Origin: Patiria miniata
Lineage: Eukaryota; Echinodermata; Asteroidea; Valvatida; Asterinidae
NCBI RefSeq assembly: GCF_015706575.1
Contig: NW_024037057.1
Location: 8,551,203-8,615,202, forward strand
Length of the DNA stretch: 64,000 nucleotides
Reading direction: 5' to 3'
Positions 1 to 10,100 of this stretch are shown here, one piece after another. The position numbers were made by a program, and so were the translations under genes. The notes below the pieces were generated by a model. The model saw only the letters and a program-made list of their open reading frames with translations. It was not told the DNA's origin and made no database searches. The first letter of the stretch is position 1. Each line of letters opens with the position of its first letter.

Positions 1-319
1 TGCCGATTGCAGCTATTCGCGATGTTGCGCACTGATCCGACGAATTATAGCAACTGCGCGCGCGTGTGCGTCGTGCCAATGCTTGCGCGCTTCGCCGAAT
101 AACAAAACGAACTACTAATTTAAATTTTCCTACGGTGCGTCTTAAGACGCACCGTTGGAAAGGCCTTCTTTCGTTGATTACTTCAAAATGACAGCTTGCC
201 AGAAAGAATAATTTCACAGGGAGTTTAGTCCCCTTACTATCTTTCAACCAAGTATGTTTTTCAACAATAATTACCCAGTTACTTTTCGGATGGCTGCAAA
301 TGATGGACTATAGCTTTAA
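1..319 (+). mobile_element. TTAA-flanked MITE, copy 1 (5' part outside the window)
   Basis: The right end GATGGACTATAGCT is followed by TTAA at 316-319. Internal sequence (AACGAACTACTAATTT, GCACCGTTGGAAA, CAGGGAGTTTAGTCC) matches copies at 3325-3816 and, inverted, 3986-4601. Confidence 0.75.
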
Positions 320-554
320 ATAAACTATATACAATACATACAATTCCAGATGGGCTCCGTGCGCCAACGAAAGAGTGCGCTCTTTTACCTAGCAACGACG
401 TCCCATGGGCGGTACATTTAGCTGGTTGACGCGCACCGTTCCTTGTGTGTGACGCACGTACACCAGGGATTTGTACTATGTACACGCACGGCCGCGCCTC
501 GCGGCAAAATTGCAGTCAGGCAAAATGGCGTCGGTCGGTCACCCCCAACTGTAC

Positions 555-942
555 GCGTAATTTTTATTCCTAGGAGGGTTAGGGGCAATGTCATGAATAA
601 TTCATGTTTATCCATGAGAACGGACAATGACATCAACAGCATTGTTGTTAGTTACTCAACTAGTTACAATACATTAAAGCATTTTAAAGAACGGTTGTCG
701 TCGAGCTACCACACAGTAGCCTAGTGGATAGCGAGATGAGCTATGGATACAAAGATCCCTGGTTCGAATCCACGTCGTCGCTGCTCATTTTCATCAGCTA
801 TTTTTCTTCTCCAAATTTATCACTGAGATAATTTTAAATTAAGGGGAAAATAGAACGAGAACCTAAGTCTTGCAATGATTCAAAGGAAAAACTGAATTAT
901 TCATGATATTGCCCCTAACCCTCCTAGGAAAAAAAATTACGC
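555..942 (+). mobile_element. MULE-like MITE with tRNA-like module and 9-bp target duplication
   Basis: The terminal inverted repeat begins GCGTAATTTTTATTCCTAGG and continues through GAGGGTTAGGGGCAATGTCATGA; the inverted counterpart ends at 942. The 9-bp CAACTGTAC occurs directly before (546-554) and after (943-951), a target duplication of the size made by Mutator-like transposases. Inside, 716-775 resembles a tRNA gene, with TAGCCTAGTGGATAGCGAGA as A-box-like sequence and GGTTCGAATCC as a canonical B box. A second copy is at 4743-5346. Confidence 0.75.
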
Positions 943-1145
943 CAACTGTACTTTGTTTGCCGGTGAGGGGGTACTTGTGAACAGAGTGGATTGCGCCTAT
1001 AGCGTTTTGAATGTGTTTATTTAGAATTCTCCTGTTGACATAATATTTGCTAAGTGTCATGTACATCTGGTCCATGGTATTACAATGAAACCTAAACGCA
1101 TGACCATGACACGTTTGTAAATAACGGGTGGTATGTACAAAAACT
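943..1145 (+). repeat. Interspersed repeat fragment (GTACATCTGGTCC family)
   Basis: The block containing TTATTTAGAATTCTCCTGTT and TGTACATCTGGTCCA recurs near 2960-3080 and, more diverged, near 17000-17120. Class unknown. Confidence 0.5.
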
Positions 1146-1932
1146 AGCAATTGCTTTTACTACCAATTTGTACGCATTTCCTCGCATCTATATATGAATA
1201 TTAATGAAGCAAATTCTTTTACTGGAAATTATTTGCTAAAAGGTAATGGTATTTAGATTTTACTTTTGTACCTTTTTTTTTGCTAGACTATTAGCATTTG
1301 CTTCATATGAATAAAAATGAGTAAATACAGATTGGGAGTATTTACTAGTCATTATTCAAAGCTTGGTCGGGGCAACTTTAAAAAGAGAGACGTAATACTA
1401 GTATGCAAAATAGCAGCTTTTATACATGTGGTTCGGCAGGCAAAGGTATATATGATGCACGGAGGAGGGAGCGTTTAATTAATTATCAGAATACAAAAAG
1501 CTGTACAGATTTGAGAAGAGGAATTGGGCATGGGTGGCCGACCATTTCTTGAACATTCTGTGGAGTGAGAGCTGGGAAGCACCGACTGCAAAGAACCACC
1601 CCTGTTGGCTGATGGCAGCTCTGAGTATGTAAACACCGGCATGTATGTACATGTACGTGTAAAAACTAGCAAATACTAGGAAGTTTACTAGCAAACAGCA
1701 AAAGCATTTACATTGGAGTAAAAGCATTAGGGACAAGCAAATGCTTGAATCCGTATGAATGAAAGTTATAGGTTTGACTGTTCAGCATTTGCTTAATGAA
1801 ATGGTATATAGTAAATGCTTCAACTTGTGGTTGACTGCACAGCCAAATTGTTTATCGAGTCTTCATTGTGTGTACGTCGGCCTACAGACACGCACTAGCA
1901 AACACGGTGGTCATGCAAGAATAGACCATTTA
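1146..1932. other. Non-coding AT-rich interval
   Basis: No gene is supported. Scattered direct repeats of AGCAAATGCTT / ACTAGCAAAT type give the stretch a repetitive look, but no clear element borders are visible. Confidence 0.4.
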
Positions 1933-2295
1933 GGCCCAAAAAAGTCTCCGGTTTCTGGTATGGAGCTTGCCCAAAAAGTGGTGCGGCGACGCGGCTTTTT
2001 TTTTTTTTTACCTGTTTTTTTTTGCTTCAAATGTCGGCTGATGACTGCAAATGGTGCCCGACTAAACCTAGTGCAAATATATGGGAGTCCGGAGAGGCCA
2101 CAAAGCTTATTCTCGATCAATACCCCATCTAAAAACACGTTAAAATTGTGAAGCAGCAGGATTCCAGTCAAACCAGTGAGTTTGGCGGTTTTGAGACATC
2201 ATCTTTTATTGAAAAAAAAAACTTTTTCATTTTGCCGACGCGCACGGCTACGGCGACACGCGCGCATACCAGAAACCGGAGACTTTTTGGGGGGC
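1933..2295 (+). mobile_element. MITE with about 28-bp terminal inverted repeats
   Basis: The left end GGCCCAAAAAAGTCTCCGGT with following TTCTGGTATG is mirrored at the right end (CATACCAGAAACCGGAGAC then TTTTTGGGGGGCC). The interior contains homopolymer T and A runs. No clear target duplication is seen. Confidence 0.65.
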
Positions 2296-2744
2296 CTCAA
2301 AAGGATGTTGAATAGTCATCAGTCTGGTCCAGGTGTGTAATTTCATATCTATTACTTTTTATATGCCCTGCTAATACACGAGAAAGATTTAATTACAATA
2401 TTTAAGGGTATTTAATTTCAAAGGTCAGCCATTTAATTTTATATTTATGAGTTTTACAAAATTGTCTCACTTGAATTATAACCTGTAACAACTCCATTCC
2501 TATCTACCAAGAAGAGAATACGGAAAAAATAAACACATTGGACACCAGTAGCGTTTCCAGATTTGTGAGTAGTGGGCCTAAAACTGTACAAATTTAACTT
2601 TAATCGTTCGTTTTTTCCCTTCGTTGTGGGGGCTGTGTTTTTTTCCTTCTGCATAGTTGTGAGAAAGCCGTTGTTTTTGTTCTTTTTGAGCGACAGTGGT
2701 AAAGTTCACTGGAGATTTTCTCCATGCATGAACACAAACTTTAC
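2296..2744. other. Non-coding interval, nothing recognised
   Basis: AT-rich, with no coding potential, no splice-flanked homology and no repeat borders that I can identify. Confidence 0.4.
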
Positions 2745-2912
2745 CATGATGTAGCCATTTGATTTTGTTCCCCATTCAAATCAGTGTAACCAAAGCGAGG
2801 CTGGAAGAAAAAATAGTCTGGTTCCTGTTTGCACAAAAACATTAGCATTCAGTACTGTTGTTGGATACAGGGAACATGACTGAAATGGTGGCAGCATGAT
2901 AAAGGTCTACAC
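2745..2912 (+). repeat. Interspersed repeat, copy 1 (AACCAAAGCGAGGCTGGAAG family)
   Basis: About 165 bp matches 45435-45605 at high similarity, including AACCAAAGCGAGGCTGGAAG, ATAGTCTGGTTCCT and GAAATGGTGGCAGCATGATA. No terminal repeats or coding sequence seen; class unknown. Confidence 0.65.
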
Positions 2913-2939
2913 CCTGCTATACAAGCGTCAATGGACCTG

Positions 2940-3090
2940 GTGGCGTCTATAGTCTGTTGATTGTGTTTATTTAGAATTCTCCTGTTACGTGACATAATTA
3001 TTTTCTCAAGTTTCATGTACATCTGGTCCACGGTACATGCAACCTACACGCATGGCCACGACGAACAATGGGTGGAAGGTACATTTATGA
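2940..3090 (+). repeat. Interspersed repeat fragment (GTACATCTGGTCC family), second copy
   Basis: Matches 1008-1130, with shared TTTATTTAGAATTCTCCTGT, CATGTACATCTGGTCCA and a following CGCATGGCCACGAC block. Confidence 0.5.
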
Positions 3091-3142
3091 CCATTTCAGT
3101 TAGCAAATGTTGAACAGTAAAACTTAAATTTTATGCATACTT

Positions 3143-3912
3143 GGTACTTGGTTGGTTCTTCTCCTAAATACTCGGCAGGGGAGAAACACCGGGGCAAACC
3201 CCTTCTCTTAGCGATAAGCGTTACTGTGTTCGTTTACGTGCATTGCATTACACAACACACGGGACTAGCTATGGCTTTCCGTCCCATCCGACGAAAGCAA
3301 TAATGGTTATAGTATCTTGCTTAAAGCTATAGTCCATCATTTGTAATTAGTGCATTTTGTTCGTTTGAAGCAACAAAAGTGTTCAAAATCTAATGAAGCA
3401 TACTGAGCAACTAACCTGATGAAGTTTCAGCTAAGCTTCAGCTGTACATTCCGAGAAAAGCAGCATTCTAAGATCTCAATTTCGAATCAAAAGTTACTGA
3501 ATCATGTTTTGAATTGTTTTGAATTGCAGCTATACGCGGCGTCGCGCACTGATCCGACGAATTATAACAACCGCGCGCGTGTGTGCGTCGCTCCAATACT
3601 TGTGCGCGCTGCGCTGAATAACAAAACGAACTACTACGGTGCTTCTTAAGAATCAGCGTTGGAAATGCCTTCTTTCGTTGATTACTTCAAAATGACAGCT
3701 TCCCAGAAAGAATAATTTCACAGGGAGTTACCCTTACTATCTTTCAACCAAGTTTGTTTTTCAACAGTAATTACGCCAGTTACTTTTCGGATGGCTGCAA
3801 ATGATGGACTATAGCTTTAAGGGCGCAAGTGTCCAGACCCGGGCTCAAACCCACATTCTGCTGCCTCTGAAAGCATGAGTCGGGTGAGGTGCTCTTAACC
3901 GCTAGGCCATAA
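3143..3912 (-). mobile_element. tRNA-derived SINE interrupted by a MITE
   Basis: 3143-3320 is the SINE body and 3821-3912 its tRNA-like head (complement contains TTAAGAGCACC and a B-box-like GGGTTTGAGCC). The uninterrupted relative at 35596-35895 reads straight through CCTTGCTTAAGGGCAC, which is exactly where the MITE with TTAA flanks sits here. Confidence 0.75.
3325..3816 (+). mobile_element. TTAA-flanked MITE, copy 2
   Basis: TTAA at 3321-3324 and 3817-3820 brackets an element with terminal inverted repeats AGCTATAGTCCATCATTTG. Because the host SINE is known from another copy, TTAA is clearly the duplicated target. TTAA targeting is typical of piggyBac-type transposases; no transposase is encoded. 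Confidence 0.85.
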
Positions 3913-3985
3913 CTCAACATATGTTTTCCCTTAAAGCTGTTACTCCAAATCCAAAGTAGGCTAAATGCTTTTGCTGTTTGCTTAA

Positions 3986-4601
3986 AGCCCAAGTCCATCA
4001 TTTGCAGCTATCCAAAAAAGTAACCGGCTTAATTATTGTTGAAAAACATACTGGTTGAAAGATAGTAAGGGGACTAAACTCCCTGTGAAATTATCCTTTC
4101 TGGCAAGCTCTCATTTTGACGAAATCAACGAAAGAAGGCATTTCCAACGGTGCTTCTTAAGAAGCACCGTAGGAAAATTTAAATTAGTAGTTCGTTTTGT
4201 TATTCGGCGCAGCGCGCACAAGCAGTGCGCGACATCGCGTAAAGCTGCAATTCAAAACAATTCGAAACATGATTTAGCAACTTTTGATTTTAAATTGAGA
4301 TCCTAGAATGCTGTTTTTCTCGGAATATGAAGCTGAAGCTGAGCTGAAACTTCATCAAGTAAGTTGTTCAGTATCCTTCATTAGATTTTGAACACTTTTG
4401 TTGCTTCAAACGAACAAAATGCACTAATAGACCGCTTGCAGACGCGTTCGATGATCGACGCGCGAAGGCGCGCGACGCCATGTTGTGGGACAGGCGTATT
4501 ATCCACGGACATTTTGTCCCAGAACATGGCGTCGCTCACCTTAGCGCGTCAATTATCGATCTTGTCTGCAAGCGGTCTATTACATATGATGGACTATAGC
4601 T
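3986..4601 (-). mobile_element. TTAA-flanked MITE, copy 3, with a nested hairpin insertion
   Basis: TTAA at 3982-3985 and 4602-4605 flanks an inverted copy of the 3325-3816 element. It is longer because a 158-bp foldback is inserted at 4425-4582. Confidence 0.8.
4425..4582. mobile_element. Nested 158-bp foldback element
   Basis: The arms start TAATAGACCGCTTGCAGAC and its exact complement, and continue with imperfect pairing (GACGCCATGTTGTGGGACA against TGTCCCAGAACATGGCGTC). The element is absent from the corresponding position of MITE copy 2 (GTAATTAGTGCATTTTG at 3342-3358). Confidence 0.75.
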
Positions 4602-4742
4602 TTAAATAGTTTTTATAGGCCTACCGCCTACATACAAGAGCAAGAAATGACAATTTAAAAAGGCTCAGTTAAACTCGTGAAAAAAATTATAATGCAGAAA
4701 AGCCATATGTTCTGTCTGGATCCAATATTATATAGGCGGGTC

Positions 4743-5346
4743 GCGTAATTTTTTTTCCTAGGAGGGTCAAGGGGCAATGTCATTCAGTTTTTTCTTTGAA
4801 TCATTGCAAGACTTAGGTTCTCGTTCTATTTTCCCCTTAATTTAAAATTATCTCAGTGATAAATTTGGAGAAGAAAAATAGCTGATGAAAATGAGCAGCG
4901 ACGACGCGGATTCGAACCAGGGATCTTTGTATCCATAAGCTCATCTCGCTATCCACTAGGCTACTGTGTGGTAGCCCGACGACAACCGTTCTTTAAAATG
5001 CTTTAATGTATTGTAACTAGTTGAGTAACTAACAACAATGCTGTTGATGTCATTGTCCGTTGTCATGGATAAACATAATTTTCCAATCGAAACTACTGAA
5101 TTATTCATGACATTGCCCCTAACCCTCCTAGGAATAAAAATGGACCGATCCAGTAAGCCCCTCCCACTGCGCGTGTGGGCAAATTAACACATGCTTCTCT
5201 CCAATGCCACACTGCATTTTCCTGCCGCGCGCATCATACGCGCGTGCACGCATGTCGGATTTTGTGCACGCATGTCGGACATGAATCACGGCTGTGATTG
5301 GTCAGAATACCATGGGGCGGTGCTTACTGGATCGGTCCATTACGCG
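4743..5346 (-). mobile_element. MULE-like MITE, second copy, carrying another MITE in its terminal repeat
   Basis: GCGTAATTTTTTTTCCTAGG starts at 4743. The other terminal repeat, ending in TTACGC at about 5346, is split by the element at 5142-5338. The tRNA-like module (complement of about 4905-4975) is retained. No 9-bp target duplication is visible for this copy. Confidence 0.75.
5142..5338 (+). mobile_element. GGACCGATCC MITE, copy 1 (nested)
   Basis: Terminal inverted repeats GGACCGATCCAGTAAGCCCC / GGGGCGGTGCTTACTGGATC plus GGTCC, flanked on both sides by AT. The interior has repeats of GTGCACGCATGTCGGA and CGCGCATCATACGCGCG. Confidence 0.8.
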
Positions 5347-5394
5347 GCCCAGGACAGTTGCTATAAGCTACTACCGGTGTATTGTATACGGTCC

Positions 5395-7130
5395 GGAAAT
5401 TAGGCACACATCCTGCTACTTCACATCATGTCATTGTTTTGGCGTTGGGATTATTGTATCCATAATTGTGTCCATATGCTGCTTTGATAGTGTCTGTAGT
5501 CGAGTCGTACATGTAGGTTATAAACGCGAAGTTCATAAGTTATGGGAGTTTGCAGAATGACGTACGTTTTGGCTCAGTGAAGGGGAATGAATGTGGGAGT
5601 GGCTTCGCGATAGAGAGCGGACTACAACGACACTGTTTGAATTGAATATTTAGGTCCTGTGAATTCAACCTTCCGTGACATACGCGCATTGGCATGAAAG
5701 GTACCGTCCGGGTAAGTGTACCTTGTTTTCTGGTCTATTCTAATGATACATCCTTTCCTATGAACACAACACCAAATTAATATACAGCATATATTACCAT
5801 ATATAGGGTACGGCTTGCCAAGGGGCAGTCAACCAGTTGGAGCTGGCTCTTTATTAATATTCAATGTAATCGTACAAACTCCCGAATAAATCCACTGGAT
5901 TAAAAACCAGAGATAAAACTCAATGAGCAAAAACTCTGGAAAACCTTGTGGTTGCCAGCAAGACAAAACGTTTCGAACGTTTACATAAAGCTATTTTTTA
6001 AAGCTGATCCACTCTCTGTTTGTTCTTAACTGACCTGAAGTCGCAAGCTAGAATGATCCCCCACGCCTTCGCCTCACATGTTCTACGTACATTCTATGCA
6101 CGTCTTTCATATTCAAATTTGACACACCCTTTCCACCCTTACATGCACTACCGCCTCGCGGAATTCATTCCTCAACCGATTAGACAAATTTTGCCTGCTA
6201 TACAACCGTAACGCAGGCAAAGATTATTCAAGTTTGCGCGGTAACGTGAGCTATGTTTGTTTAACTCAGTCTTGTGTGCAAGTAGACGCAGGCCTGTCCG
6301 GTAAGTATGTGGTGGAGTATTGCATGTGTTGCAGATAAATTGGGAATCTGCAAAATTACAATAGTGCCTGGCAAAGTGGGAATGCATCCAGTACTTGTAC
6401 ATGAATCCATTCGAATCAAAGTTGTAATTCAAATGATTCCTACTTTGCCCAGGTCCAGCAATAGCGTGATGTGAGAATGTTGCCGATGATCACTTCAGGC
6501 ACCTTCCCCTTAGATTCTCGTGAGAAGTCGGCCTAGCCTTCCAAAATATTGTAACTCATCAACTTGATTCCCACTTTGCCCAGGTTTTGCTACAGCGCAA
6601 TGTGGGAATGCTGCCCATAAATTGTCAACAGATAAATTTTGGTTAGCATTTTTGCTGCATTTCCACTGCATTGCCTTTTTGCAGCGCAGTGTTGGAATTC
6701 CAACTTTGCCCTGGGCAAATTCCGAATTTGCCCATATTCCCACATTGCGCCTTACATACATGTCCTGAACTTTTTTTAGATACTTCAATTTATTTGACAT
6801 CTTTACCAGCTGGCGGACATATTAGCCTAACGTGCTCTTTCGCGAGTAATTCCGTGTGTGGGAAGGACGTTAGCAGCCCAGGCACGCCAAAAAGAAAAAG
6901 AAAAAAAGGCGATAATCGAGTTTAGAGGTTTTGTGCTCCCACTTATAAATCAATAATCACATAAGGCTGAAATTTTGACGCATGAAATACTCACTGACCT
7001 CGATGTATCATGTAGTTTGATTTCAACTTCTTGCAAACTCCATTCCAGCAGAGATGAAACGCCCACTAACGTGTTAAAATTGAATGTTACTGTTTGACAG
7101 AAAAGGACTGTGATCAAGAAAGCTGGCATT
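5395..7130 (+). other. 5' flank and possible leader region of transporter copy A
   Basis: No convincing coding exon. A block at 5570-5715 is conserved upstream of copy B and is followed by GGTAAGTG (near 5711), which could be the donor of a non-coding first exon; copy B has GGTATTAA there. 6330-6760 holds several diverged copies, in both orientations, of a sequence containing TTTGCCCAGG and AATGTGGGAATG. A TATAAAT lies at 6943-6949. The block conserved directly before the coding exon starts near 6998. Confidence 0.35.
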
Positions 7131-10100
7131 ATGGTGGAACGGGAAAGTAGCCCTTCCGATCCCAGTGTGAGCGTAAGTGTTGTTCCTTCTGGAAGGAGAT
7201 CGTCCAGTGATGAAAGGGTTCACCTGCGACGAGAACTCGGATTGATAAAAGGTAAATTCAATCCCAACAGTGCATTCAAAAAATTGTTTTATGAATATCA
7301 GTCTTGACGTCATTATCTTCCCATACTGTCCCACAAAGACCACATCTCCCAGCTGACCACACAGTTTTCGTGCCTCTTAATTTTGGTCGAGGGTAACATT
7401 TTTGCTTTGTCTTGCTGTTTTTCTCATCCCTTAAGCAATTTCCATCGTGATGGGGTCTATCATTGGATCCGGGATCTTTATCTCACCCCAAGGCGTCTTA
7501 CGAGGAACACAAAGTGTCGGGCTAAGCTTGATCATTTGGCTTGTGTGTGGACTGGTCTCCTTGGCTGGTAAATACGGCAGTTGCTACGTCTTATTATAGC
7601 ATTGTCTCAACTATTATAGTTGGTACGAATCCAACTAGAGTTTGGTTCGTCTCAACTATAGTTCAGATTCCAAAACTATATGTCCCACATAGAGTCTGCG
7701 TCTTACTATTTTTGAAATACAAAACCATAAAGTAATTTTTTTTTAGTGTTCAGATACTTCTCATCCTTGGCCTAAATCCCAATGAGTTTCATTTAATTTC
7801 AGTCACGCATCACTGCAAAATGGTCAATTCATCATAACATTTTTGGACACTGTGACCAAGTTCCTCGCCTTAATCAATTTTAGTGCTGTGTAAAATCCTG
7901 CATGTTGTGCAAAAAGGTTGATGTGGTTTAGGATTGGAATCATTTGCCCTTGAGCGTTAAACTGAGGTCTTGCCATGATGACTGATAGCCAGGCAAATGA
8001 TTCCAATCCCAACTGCAGCCCTTTTCACAACATGCAGGATTGTATACAGTTTGTGCAACACGGCACTGAAAATCATTAAGGCAAGGAACTTGGTCACATT
8101 ATGTTGTGATCAATTGACAATTGCGTAGTGATGCGTAGTTGATGTAGTTATCATTATTGATGTAGTTATTGAGTGGTCGAGCACAACCCGACCACTCTTT
8201 GGATCTGTTAGGATTAATTGAGTGGTCGGGCACAACCCGACCACTCTTTGGAGTTGTTGCGATTAATTGCTTTTCCGCTTCAAAGCGGAAAAGCACAGTT
8301 TTTGTTCCGATTTTTGGCTTTTTCGCAATTTGCGAAAAAGCCTTTGTTTTTGTTCTGATTTTTTTTCTCTTCTTTTTGATCTTTTTAGGTCCACCTCAAA
8401 TTCCATTGACTTTGTACACGTTTTTCAAAATATAGAAATTAGCCTCAAATAAAAGGAAAACAAGATTTCTTCCCATAACCGATTGAAATCGCGCCTCACC
8501 AGTTTTCCTCACATATCTGAATGCTGAAAATTAATATTTCCACAGCGTGTAGCCACAAACTTTTCCGTCGTAGAGTCAGTGCACAATTTTATTATGCCCA
8601 TGCAAAAGAAAAAAAACATGAAAGCCATTTTATGATATGATTAGCATATGTTGCATGAACTCAAACGACGTTAGAGACTCCGGCAAGTCTACCAATAGTC
8701 CCAACTGGTTGTATGCTTGAGTAGCCATCCATGCAGCACCAGATGTGCGCTTCCTGATAGGCCTACAAGTCTTGTCGAGGTAAAGCAACAAGTTCAACTG
8801 CAGGTTGTGTGATTATAAATTTTGTTACGTCATCATGACGTTATCAGGTATCAAATTACAAGCGATTTAAGGGCAAATTTTGACAAAATAGTTTGCGTTA
8901 TATCTTTTGAACTAAATAGAGTATCGTGTTCGTTTTTTTCGTGAGTTGTAGACTATGCCGTGAGAAACATTTTGTGTTCCCAGACACAAAACCGCATGAC
9001 CTTTACTTCCGGTGTTACCGGAAGTGCAATAAAAACAGAATATAACTCAAAAGCGGAAGCATTTTACTACAGACACATATATTATGAAAGTGTTTAGTGA
9101 GGAATGCCAGACACAAAAACAGTGTCACAACTATAGTTCGGGCCATTGTTATATATTTGGGGCGTGTCATGGATAACCGTTTAATTTTCTGCCCATATTT
9201 TACATCATGGTCAAGGTTAAAAGCACGTCAACAATATAAATTACACCAAGGTTGTTTTTTGTTATATTAAACAGTTAAGTAGATTCATTGCTGCAGGCTA
9301 TAAACGGCAATTAGTAGTCACATCTACCCTTAAAATTAGAAAGCCTGTCGAATGTTAAATGCATTTTCCCCAAATGCAAAAACATCTTTTATGGTCTATC
9401 GTAAACCACCAACATGATGCATAATTTTCCGTTCATTGTATTTATTAGAGACCTTCTCGAGATGTGGGCTACAAACTAGAAAAGAGAGGGGAAAATGAAC
9501 GAAAACACGTCCTAATGATTAGAGAAAGGTGTTTGCATTTCTTTTTTAAACGTTACAAAGTTTTAAGTGGAGAAAGAAGGGAGTTTCATAGTACGGAGCT
9601 CTGAAGGTTCCATCAAGGATGGTGAGATCATGAGATAATATGCAGGATGACGACATCTTGCTTGTTGGATATCGGCATCCTGAAATAATTGTGCACAAAT
9701 CACAGGATAACGACATTTAATAAACAGCTGTATACTGATGATGACGTCACACTTTGTTTACTTGTGCTATGGGGCTACGAAACCATCATTCCCACCAGGC
9801 TCCCATTAGAAAGCACACGTGTAAACAAAGTATGACGTCATCTACGTCTACCTTTCCAACGATTGTTCAAAGGTACTTTGCGTCCTGGAATGCGCCCAAT
9901 TGGGCTACAAAACGCATTTTAAACGAAATTATGTCAATTGAAAAGGGCATTGAAAAGTAGGATATCATCCACACAACCATCCTTAAAAACTGGGCGTTTT
10001 TTTGGTGCTATTCTTGCGATGGTGCGCGAGAACGAAAATCGGGGGTCAAAAAATGTGACTCATGTTGTGGTACTAGTCGTGATTCGAGTCGCGCACATGT

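Noticed and set aside
716..790. Functional tRNA gene
   Set aside because: The B box is good, but the sequence lies inside a transposable element present in two copies, and a full cloverleaf with acceptor stem is not evident.
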